From: Eutreptiella sp. 'Long Island Sound 2002'
Lineage: Eukaryota; Euglenozoa; Euglenophyceae; Eutreptiales; Eutreptiaceae
Reading direction: 5' to 3'
Assembly: GCA_964036045.1 (NCBI GenBank)
Contig: OZ038379.1
Span: forward strand, 185,590,495 to 185,654,494
Length of the DNA stretch: 64,000 bases
A program made the position numbers and the translations under genes. The notes below the pieces were generated by a model. That model searched no databases. It saw only the letters and a program-made list of their open reading frames with translations, and was not told where the DNA came from. Numbering within the stretch: the first letter of the stretch is position 1; each line of letters starts with the position of its first letter. Positions 54,645 through 64,000 of the stretch are shown one piece after another.

Positions 54645-56203
54645 TCAACTAGTGGCTTGGCACTGGAAATCTACCTTCTGAACTCTCTGGGGAGATGCTT
54701 GAAGTGAGGGTAGCACAGCTTCAGCAGGTTCTGCAGTAGATGGAGGCGGTGCTTGATAGGCCAGACGACACGGATCCAAGCTGGCAAGAAAATTTAACGG
54801 GGAGAATGGAGCGATGCCTGCCCTCCTAAACCCACTCATGATGACACTAGGGGTGACACACTGCATCCAAGACTCAGTGACAAATTTCACAAACAGAGAG
54901 GGTGTGATGCTCTTGCCTTTGTTCTACGCGCGCCAGTCGCGCTGTCTTTTTTTCAGCGCTGCCTGGAAAGGCTTAAAAACACTCAGGTTGGACCACATCA
55001 GTCAAGTGGCTGTGGAGCGCCACAAGGTGCACTCCTAACTTTACAGCCTCCTCAATGATGGCTCTTGTTAAATGGGTTTTGTTGCCATCCACAATGAGGA
55101 CCAGAGCCTTATGGGGGTTTGCGGTTGGGCTGGTGAGGGAGGCAAACTCCCTCATCCACTCGTTAAAAATGTCCTCTGAGGACCAGCCTGTTTTGGTGGC
55201 TTTCACTGAGATAGGGCAAGCCTCATGCTGAAACAGGTCTCCTCTGGTCAGCGCACTAGGCCACAACAGAGCAAGACGAACATAAAAGCCATCAGCGCGT
55301 ACACATGCCACCAGGGTCACGTGGCGTCTGTCGTAGCCTCTCCTCCTAGCGCAAGTTTTAGTACCTTTTAGGACATACACTTTAAGGCGGCCTGTGTCGA
55401 AGTCAATGAACATGCCTGACTCGTCTTCATTGAACACAGACTGTGGGTCGTACCCCACTTTGGCGAGCGCTGGACTCAGGGACTCATGAAACCAGGTCGT
55501 CCGCTCATCCTTCGTCAGCTTCTTGTCGAGGCGCACACTCTCAGCATGTTGCGCAAGGCGACCAGACACCTCAGGGTGGCGACGAAGGAAGAGGCGCCAC
55601 CACTTGTCCATACTCTTGAGCGTCAGTGTCGTCGACGGCCTGTCATCTGCTCGCATGCTGTCATTGTACATCCTGGATGCCTCGCTGATGATGTTGTCCC
55701 TTGTGGGCGGCCTTCTTTGCTGGCGCTCTCGCTCCAACCATTCAACCAGCGCGCTCTCGTCCACCAAAGGCTTGGGCCCTCTGCGCTTGGGCTGCAAGGT
55801 GTCTCCCACACTGCAGAGACAGAAGATGAAGATGGCAGACAGCAATGCAAGGTTAGATCGCAGATGACGAACAGGGCAGAGACAAGTCCGTGATCCGTGC
55901 TGTGGTGTACCTGTGGCGATCAGCAGCGCGCTGTACATCTGAGCGGCTGACGGCGTGCTCCCTTGATGCTTGTTGCTGGCTCATCTGTCCAGCAATGGCA
56001 GCGGTGGCGGCCTTGGTAACCTCACAGGCGTCCTTGGGAAGCGGGTAGATGCAGCACGGGGCGTCCTTGGGGCGTGGCGGCTTCCTTTGCTTCTGCTCAG
56101 GCCTTCGAGACCTCCTTCGCACCCTTGAGGTGACCTCCATGAGCCAGGCCTTGGCACGACCCTTCGCCGCCCGCATCCAAATAGTTAAATAAATGGAATC
56201 CAT
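54645..56203 (-). pseudogene. Broken pogo/Tigger-type DDE transposase
   Basis: Exon 1 (ATG 56203 to 55911) and exon 2 (from 55810) join in phase 2 across a 100-bp GT-AG intron. The product has a basic N-terminus, a CENP-B-like DNA-binding part (SMDKWWRLFLRRHPEVSGR) and the DDE domain with FNEDESGMF (first Asp) and LVLIVDGNKTH (second Asp). At 54985 the frame breaks exactly where QPLDV, with the third acidic residue, is expected: the sequence runs QP, then after a small deletion SVFKPFQ in another frame. One further TAG follows DWRA. The remainder ends with SGFRRAGIAPFSP, typical of the family's C-terminus. Inactive as it stands. Confidence 0.75.
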
Positions 56204-57093
56204 TTTAAAAACAAACAAACAGGCACTAATTGTTAATAAAAGCGTGCAAATCAGCGTAACACATCTCTTCTTGCCTGGCCCTGCTTCGGTCCCCACCCCA
56301 AATCCGGTGCGATTCCGGTGCCCAGCAGAAGTGAGATTTCCCCAGCCACTAATGAAATGCAAGTGAGGATGGATTTAAAATCAAAACTTTCATTGTTGAT
56401 CTACCTGCATGTCCAAATTTACCATCCGACAGTAATCGCAGCCGCCAGGCCCAATGCTAAATCTTTGGCCTCATAACTAGTCATTTTACCTTAACCGATT
56501 ATTTTCAATCACTTCGCAGAAAATAACCAATTACTCCGATTTTATGTTATGAAAAGAATCAGTTTTTTCCGATTATTATTTCTGAGATAACCAATTATTG
56601 ACCAAAAGCTCTCGATTTTCACGAAATGGTCAGTAAACTGTACCACTTTTGAATTTTATCCCAACTTGCCTCTGATGTGTACATGATGTTGTAAAGTCGC
56701 GTGCTTATGACAAAAACAATGACGTGGTGTATCGGTGAAGCTTTTCTTCGTCAAATATGATCGGTGCGGTTAATTGGTTTGTAGTAGTTTTCAAAATAAT
56801 CGGTTTTGCCGATTATTTGCCGTATCACATCCGATTAATCCAATTAATCCAATTGTCACACCAATTTTTCGATTAATTGGTGAAAACAATTCCGAACCTT
56901 AGTAGCGCAGCGTAAATGTATTTGGACTGTAATAAATCATGCCCGCGTACAATCAACGAGAGAAAATACCAGCGAGGGGCGGGCAATGGCTTGCTACAAG
57001 AGTTCACAAACATGTGAGGGGACCTCAGAAGAGTAGTGGTTTTGATTGCGGCTTGAAGAGCCGAACTAGTAGGAGGAACCATGGGGCACCTCT
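56204..57093. other. AT-rich intergenic DNA
   Basis: Many short GATTA/TAATC motifs (56480-56880), no open frame of note, no gene recognised. Confidence 0.5.
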
Positions 57094-58361
57094 CTAATAT
57101 GTAATCACTAACCATAGTCGCAATTGTGGGAACCGCCGAAGGCGTGTCAAAGAAGGATGGATCACTGTCCAAGGAGGGCGTGCATATGCACAACGGAGGA
57201 ACTGGAGGTCTACCATAAGTGAGTGTCTAGGATTTGTTGTGGATGATCCGTCGGAATTCTTGCCGCGAAACGATTGCAATGTAAGTTATGCAGAGATGCA
57301 AAGAGGTCTATGGTTGGCTTGTAAAGGCGGTAGAAGCACACACAGCGCGTTGGAAAAGGCGGGGATGTAAGCGTATTTTGTTGTTGTCCAACCCCGAACA
57401 GTGTTGAAACAAATACTCAATAGGGGTGTTGAGGCGCATAACTCGACTGCACTGACGGGACAAATTGCGGTGCTAAACTCCACTTTGATGTGGACGGAAT
57501 TATTGGGGTTAGCCAAAAGGAAAACCGTTAAAGAAGCAGCTTGAAGTTCTTTGACACTGATGTGGAAATGGGTAGGATGTTGGATATAATTATGAACCTG
57601 CTTGTATGAAGCCAAATCAAAGCCGCCCAACTCGCAGTCGCATTGGGTGCCATCACACGGTTGGGCTCATCACCGAGCGAAGAGAAATTGTATCATCAGA
57701 CGACAATTTTGTCAAGTCCTTCGTACAGCTTCTAAATTTATGGGAAGGGATAGAAACCAACTCCTTTGTAAAGTCCACAAGATGAGTTCGATCTCCCGTG
57801 AAGGAGAGGTGCATTCTTTCTCACCGATCAAGAACCCAACTAAACCCAAGAGTTCACGCACTTCGGACAAACGTTGCTTACATTCTTGCTCCGCAGGAGC
57901 TGTGATAAATATATCATCAAGGTACACAAAAACCATAATGCCTCGGGCACGCCACACATGCATGAATGGTTTCATTAACATCATAAAAACTTGCGGCGCG
58001 ATGTTGAGACCAAACAGCATGGCCGTAAATTTACAACACTCATCGTCAGAAAATATGCCAACAAACTGTTGAAGGGCAGGGGAGAGAGGCACATGAAAAT
58101 AAGCATGCTTAAAGTCAATTTTGCAACCCCCAACATTGCGACGAAGTGCTCGAAAAACAACTGCCCAAAGATCCAACTTAAAAAATTTATTGGATATCCG
58201 AGAGTTTGGTCTCTTGAGGTTGCTACAAGGCAACCCTTCTCTGCTATTAGCCCCGAGGGTAACATATCATGCTTGAGAACGATGAACCACGGAACAAAAT
58301 AAGTAATGTCATGCAGAAGGTAACGTTCAGTAGCGCCTATTCGCTTGTACTCAAACAACAA
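57094..58361 (-). pseudogene. Decayed reverse transcriptase of DIRS-like type
   Basis: On the minus strand 58233-57712 encodes KIDFKHAYFHVPL, then FGLNIAPQVFMMLMKPF and VFVYLDDIF, which are RT motifs with the catalytic YLDD. The spacing and the PQVF/VYLDD wording fit DIRS-like and related tyrosine-recombinase retrotransposons. In other frames upstream, YFVPWFIVL belongs to the same domain; downstream (57630-57286), HISVKELQAASL looks like the start of the RNase H part. Several stops and shifts interrupt it. No recombinase was identified. Confidence 0.6.
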
Positions 58362-59436
58362 GTGACGAGCAAATTAATATTCTCTTGACCCCGGCGGATG
58401 TGGGCAAAGAACCGGAACACTAGGCACAAAATTGGGAAAAAAAAACCTTCCGTAACAATCCCTATTTGATGATATCGGTCACGGCCCGCGGCACGTGATG
58501 GCGCCACCAATCCCAACACCGGCGTAGCTATTGAGGAAGGGACGGCACTTGCGATTCATAGAGTATTGGTGTTGCCCTGGCCAGAGTGGCTTGTTCCGTG
58601 GGGACAGCTCGCACTACAGGATCTCCCATGTCCGTAGTCTCCGCCCTTATGCTCCTGAGATTAAAAGATGGGGGCCGTTGTTGGGGCATTGGGCATTAGA
58701 TGTGTGACGTCTAGCAGAACAGGCCCTCACATCTAGTGGAATACTATATAGTGTTCTGGAAACATTGCTCATGCTGTTCCATTAGACGTATTTTGCTAAC
58801 ACACATCCACACCGAGTGTGATCACAAAACAATTGTCCAAAACACTCACGACAGCAACATATTAGCCAGCCTCGGGTGAATATGTTCAGTATGAAAGCTA
58901 ACGATGGCCATCTGGGCCGCCAAGAAATGCCCACCTGATACTCAGGCGCAAAAATGCCCTTGGCCCATGATTGTCTACCAAAACTATAAACTGGTATTTG
59001 AGCGCAAACTGATTTCACCAATGTCGGAGGTTTTGGCAAAAATATATTCAACCAATACTAGGGTACTAGATAATTGGAATAACGCAAACAACCATTGGGC
59101 AAATTTTTGTCAAAAGAGCGTCTTGTGATACTTTCATCCACCAAAGAGTAAAAGTAAAATCTGCCTTACTACATAGCAAATATATGTGGGCATATGCCAT
59201 ACCTGCATGAAATCTTGATGGAGAGAGCCGCAATCACCTTTGAACTGACGACACCATGTTACATGTTGTTGTGCACCCCTCAAAACAACCTGAGCAATAA
59301 TGCCATTTGGCCTTCGTCATATATTCAACAGCATGTTGCTAGAACACACCCCTCCTGGATTGCATTTGCCAATTTTGGTCAACATATTTGGCAAGCCAAA
59401 TTGTCCTACGGCATGGCTTCCAATGAATTTAGGCAT
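58362..59436. other. AT-rich intergenic DNA
   Basis: No gene or repeat recognised. Confidence 0.45.
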
Positions 59437-59720
59437 AGCTGTCGTTCAATGGGAAAAAAGAGAAAAAATTTCTGTAACGCCAACAGAAACGAACACTGAT
59501 GGCGATGCCCTCTGCTTCATGGTCAAAACATAGGCAAAACATCAAACCACAGAAACAGTACTGAGAAATTGTTGGCGGTTGGTGGCGGGTGGTGTTGGCA
59601 GGCAGTCAGTCGTTGGTGGCGGTTGGCGGTAGTCAGTGGTTGGTGGCGGTTGGCAGTTGGCAGTTGGTGGCGTGAGGGCTGTCCTGAACAAAAAATTTGG
59701 GGTTCTTAAAGACAGCCCTG
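59437..59720. mobile_element. hAT-like MITE, older copy
   Basis: Aligns along its length with the element at 60946-61210 (GAAAAAAGAG start, CAGAAACGAAC, TTGGCGG minisatellite, GACAGCCCTG end). The left terminal repeat has decayed. Confidence 0.6.
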
Positions 59721-60945
59721 AATTAAGTGTTGTGAAGTGGTGAATGGTGGACTTGAAGAGGCTGGCTCACACAGAGGGTGCATCTGTGTACATGTATGAA
59801 GAGTGGCATTACCCAAATTCCATAAAAGACAATGACAACAAACAGTGCCATTCTCGTGTAACTGTAACCTCTGAATCTAGAATTCGCATAACCAGCATAA
59901 GCAGGAATGGTGATGGCATGAGAATGTGATCATAGTCAGCGCAGTGGTACTGCTGAGATGTTGAAAAACTAGCCCGCTGTTTGCCAAACCAGTGAGAATA
60001 CCTTCGCGAAGAGTGCACGGCTATAAGGCTGCTGTCATGGAATACAATTCGCCTCCTCTAAATGGGTTGAATTATGCCCATGTTTCATGTCTTGCACAGC
60101 ACAACTTTTTTTATTGGTACATTGCATGCACACTGTTCTGCCAATCCCCATTCCAAGAGATTCATTTCCCCCTGTAGGTGCCATTTTGGGGGGGGATGTT
60201 CGTTGCAACATTTCTGTAATGTCACACATCTTGGTTGTGAAATCGTGCTCTGCATTAAGGCGACAAGCAAAATCTTGCAATAACAACCACACTTGCAATA
60301 TGCAAGCGGTCCGATCTGATATGCAAAAATGAGAGAATTCAATTGGCACCCGCTGGTGTTGCCTTAGGCACTGCAGAATGCCTGTGAGATTGGTCATTAA
60401 ATTGAAATGCAATTGACCAATCCTCCAAACTGTGGTTAAATATTTGTATGAGACCGTGTTCGGGTTCCACTGCAACAGAATGTGCTGCAACTACCCCCAA
60501 GCAGCCGACACAACAACCAAATCCACAGCTAAGAGAACAGCACTTTACGTTTGTGTAATTAGAAGGAAGAAAGCACTTGCCGAATGCATGTTCAAAACCA
60601 TCAGTATGCAGTGAAATCATCACCAGACTGTGCGCAGACTGGGGTATGATCTGTGCTATGGGCACTTGGTTAGTGTAGATATGGGTGGGTATGGACTAGA
60701 TTGGGTAAATTTGCAATGGGGTAAAGCAGGCTGCAGAGCAATCGTTAGGGTTGCCGAAACAGGACCCCCGGTACAGATGATGGCTCTCTGATGATTCACA
60801 AAAGAGGTGCATTGTGCGCACATGTCAGCAAGAAGATGGTCAGGATTTGATGGGGGAGATGGGGAGCTTTGGTGTAATTGCATGTTGAATGGGAAAGGGT
60901 AAATACACTGAACAAAAGCATTAGCCAATCAGTGCTCGGGGTAAG

Positions 60946-61210
60946 CAGGGCTGTCCCTCAGGGAAAAAAAAGAGAAAAGGGGTCGTAACGCGAACAGAAA
61001 CGAACGTTCACGGGGACGCTCTCTGCGTCATGGTCAAGACATGGGCAAGACCACAGAAACGGTATTGAACAATGGTTGGTGGTTGACGGCGGGTTGGCGG
61101 TTGGCGGTTTGGCGGTTGGCAATTGGTGGTTGGCGGTTGGTGGTCCTTGGGGGCTGGCCTTAAGGGCGGTTCTCAACAAAAAAAAATTGCGGTCCTTAAG
61201 GACAGCCCTG
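60946..61210. mobile_element. hAT-like MITE with 8-bp target duplication
   Basis: Begins CAGGGCTGTCC and ends GGACAGCCCTG, an 11-bp terminal inverted repeat. GGGGTAAG stands directly outside both ends (60938-60945 and 61211-61218). CAGGG ends and an 8-bp duplication are hallmarks of the hAT superfamily. The 265-bp interior has no gene and includes a TTGGCGG-type minisatellite (61071-61145). Confidence 0.85.
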
Positions 61211-61218
61211 GGGGTAAG

Positions 61219-63030
61219 CAGCAAACGGTTAGGTGCAGATCAAAGGACAGACTCTATGAAGGCTGATCTATGCAGGCGGAAATTGGCGAAGAGCCCCTGT
61301 ACAAGCTGATGAAGGAAGCAACCAAAAGGCATGGGCCAAACTTTCGGGTTGGCGTGGGTCTCACTCAGCGTTACCCCCGGCGGTAATTGGACTGTGCAGC
61401 CGTCCTGGACCGAGGGCGCGCTCGTGCTGTGGCTTGCTTCACAACTACGGCGAGAGGGGGCAGCGACCAAACGAATCACAGCATTTTGTCAGGAAAAAGA
61501 CTGCTGCAGATGTTGATGCCCAGGGGACTTGATGTGCGTGCCAAGGGCACGTGCGGGGGCGCATAAGGCGGCAGCGATGAGCGGCCTGGGTGGGGCGCCG
61601 GATCTTGCGGTGCACGGGCGTCTCGCAGGATGGAGGCGCTGTGACTGCTTTCCCTGGTGGCTCGTGGGGGTGACCCTATGGAAAGCAGCAGATTGACCGC
61701 ATGTGCCATGGGACAGGAAAGCTGCAGTACCACAAAGGATTGACCTGGTCCAGGCATACACCAGAATGGAGCTTCGAGAACCGGGGAGTTATGGGCAAGA
61801 GCTTATTGCGACGAAACATTGCGGCATGGGGAATTGGGCGGGTGGGTTTTCTCTGTCGAGAATCGGGACCAGTTGCCATCGGGTTCTGTGTCTTTTGTGC
61901 CGCCTTGCACTGATGAAAGACCGCTCTGCTTGCGTGACCTGAGTAGCCCCGGGCCCAGTCAAACTGCGTCGAGGTCCGGCATTCTTTCATTTATTTCATG
62001 TGTGACAATTACTACCAGCGCCGATGTATTCCACACTTTTGTACTGCCCCATTGGCTACCAGACCGTGCCTTGCAAACCTTGCCCCCGCTTTTGATAAGG
62101 GGCAGCAGCAGCAACAAACCCAAAGCAAAGCTCCACCATCGCCCCACCGTCCGTCCCACTGTCGGCATTCCCCGGAAAACACAATGAGCCATCATGAAGG
62201 GGCTTCAAATGTGCGCCGTAACAGTGTTTTTGTGCGACAAAAACCAGCAGATGACGCAATATCATGCGCCTGTGGCTGTGATCGTGATGCTTGGGGGGTT
62301 GAGACCCAACCAAATTGGATGAATTGGACGATAGAAAAGCAGACAGACAGGGCAGCAAAGGTTGCAAACTTGAGGTAATGCCCTCCGCAGTAAAGGCACA
62401 AGTGCATCTCTATTCCCTATGCCAAACCTTGTTTAACCTCAGAAACACGCCATTAGCAGAGAGCGATGGCTGGGGGGGTGGGCGTAAACACACAGACGCC
62501 GGGCAGACAAGAAGCACCAAACACAGGGCGAGAATCCCGGGGCTCGTGCCCCCCCCCCCCCCCCATGGAGTCTTAGTCAACAGTCAAGCACACGTCAGCA
62601 CAACAAAAGCCTCTTCAGAGGTACCATAGGCGCCTTTCGGTCTGGAAGACGAGTTGCAGAGGATGCATAACTGCTCCCAGGTACTGAGCTGCAGCAGCGT
62701 TGTTTTGTTGGACCTACAGAGAACACAGTGCCCCCCCCCCCCCCTCCCCCCCTCCATGTGAGTAAGCACCCAGTCCGGACCGTGCAACCCTCAATACAGG
62801 GCACACACTGCACATCAGTTCGCTTCACAAGGTCCAAGCGGTGCCACGCCTTCAGATTGCGGCACCGTCGTCCCAAGAGGAACACGCAGGGACTCAGCGG
62901 CACCCCGAAAAAGGGGCTCATCAATATGTTCAGAAGGGGTGGCCCCACTCTCAATTGACAGGCTCTGCCACCCCAATAGCTTCGGTCCGCGAGCAACCGT
63001 TTTGTGAATGCCAGACCTTGTCTGCACACC
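61219..63030. other. Intergenic DNA
   Basis: C runs at 62550 and 62731. Short open frames without recognisable domains. Confidence 0.45.
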
Positions 63031-63039
63031 AGCAATCAG

Positions 63040-63210
63040 TGGTTGGCGGTTGGCGGTTGGTGGTTGGCGGTTGGCGGTTGGTGGTGGCGGTTGGCGGTTG
63101 GCGGTTGGCGGTTGGCGGTTGGTGGTTGGCGGTTGGTGGTCCCTGGGGGCGGTCCTTAAGGGCAGTCCTAAAAAAAAAAGGATCTGGGTTCTTAAAGACA
63201 GCCCTGCCAA
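63040..63210. mobile_element. Right part of a hAT-like MITE with TTGGCGG array
   Basis: About 13 heptamers (TTGGCGG, some TTGGTGG), then the shared tail ending GACAGCCCTG. The left end of the element was not found. Confidence 0.65.
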
Positions 63211-63539
63211 CCACCTGTGCGTTTGCTTCTCAAGCCCTGCGTCCGCCGTCCTCCGCCTCAAGCCCAACCCCCATTGTGGCCCCAACGTTCCTGTTTCTCC
63301 ATCGGCGGCGGATCGTGGTCGCCAAAGGGCTTTCAGGATCCACACAGCCGAACCCTTCACATCGGGTACCCACCGTCCCTCCCTCTTCGGTGTGGGTTCG
63401 GTTTGTTTATAAGAGGGGGGGGGGGGGCTTTTATGGCTCTGATACCCACCCATCCCAAAAAAATCTTGATCCAGAATTTGGCTGACGGAAAATCAAGTGT
63501 GAATAAGCGGCCCCTTTGTGGGAACCACCCAGACCCCCG

Positions 63540-63755
63540 TGTGACATTCCGTCGGGTTGTTGTTCCTTTACGGGGCCCTGGACAGTCCCCCGTTCTTCCC
63601 TTCGCATGTTGCGTCGGGTCGCCGCGTTCTGTCGGCCGCTGCGGCCGGTGCTCTTGCTGGTGTCGTTTCCGCGTTCGCGGAGCCCCGTCGTTGGTGTGCC
63701 GGGGCTGTGCTGGATGTGGCGGGATGTGCCGTTTGCGCGTCAGCGGCGCCCCCCC
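63540..63755. repeat. Duplicated module B (copy 2)
   Basis: Inverted relative to 31470-31705, flanked on the right by a C run at 63748. Confidence 0.75.
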
Positions 63756-64000
63756 CCCCCCTTTGGTATTAGTTCCTTATAAACAAAGTCTGGTTTGGAT
63801 GATGGGTGGAGATCTATGAGCGGTTGATGACTGGCAGGTTCTGGACTGTTGATGAGGGCCGGTTTGATGTGCAGACTGTTGTTGAAGGCCCCTGACGACT
63901 GCTGACAGTTTCCGCCACCCGTCCTTTTCGGCGTTCAGTATATTCTGCGACCCGTGCAGTTGTGGGACATTGGGCCCGGCCGAGGAGCATCCAGAGAGCA

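Noticed and set aside
63600-63772. Short membrane-like open frame in module B
   Set aside because: The same DNA recurs inverted at 31.5 kb with open frames on both strands; no family match or start context supports a gene.

Overview
This is nuclear DNA from a eukaryote, most likely a green microalga. The main gene is split by conventional GT-AG introns, there is no operon structure, and most of the window is introns, homopolymer G/C runs, minisatellites and transposons. The central protein resembles the plant HMA2/HMA4 type of zinc/cadmium P1B-ATPase. A decayed copy of a small dispersed family near 51.25 kb (motif around YTRPTGLRVPAKV) reminds me, from memory only, of proteins in the prasinophyte Cymbomonas. 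The lineage is therefore an inference of low to moderate confidence.

Layout. 0-2.7 kb: two minus-strand exons (HMA metal-binding domain; first four membrane helices) of a P1B-ATPase copy that runs off the left edge. 2.7-11.5 kb: a central spacer holding one intronless 787-codon orphan gene (5887-8250), flanked by arms of a head-to-head inverted duplication and by foldback hairpins. 11.5-33.0 kb: a P1B-2 ATPase gene on the plus strand. I could reconstruct 11 exons whose phases all match (4458 nt in total, 1485 codons plus stop). Its N-terminal start exon was not found. 33-39.5 kb: intergenic repeats, including a TA-flanked MITE and duplicated modules. 39.5-50.7 kb: a complete Ty3/gypsy chromodomain retrotransposon on the minus strand with near-identical 611-bp direct repeats (LTRs); gag and pol are in one frame, separated by a single UGA. 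50.7-51.7 kb: a 164-171 bp tandem repeat and the frame-shifted remnant of the small family above. 54.6-56.2 kb: a broken pogo/Tigger-type transposase on the minus strand. 57.1-58.4 kb: a decayed reverse transcriptase of DIRS-like type. 59-64 kb: AT-richer DNA with hAT-like MITEs that carry a TTGGCGG minisatellite.

The most unusual item is exon 21156-23327 of the ATPase gene. It is an exactly 724-codon, phase 0/0 exon that encodes an almost perfect every-second-residue histidine repeat. Splicing places it between the phosphorylation motif DKTGTLT and the SSHP motif, inside the ATP-binding loop of the pump, instead of at the C-terminus where plant HMA pumps carry their metal-binding tail. Leaving this exon out keeps the frame and gives a normal-length pump, so the gene could make both a plain pump and one carrying a very large zinc-buffering domain.
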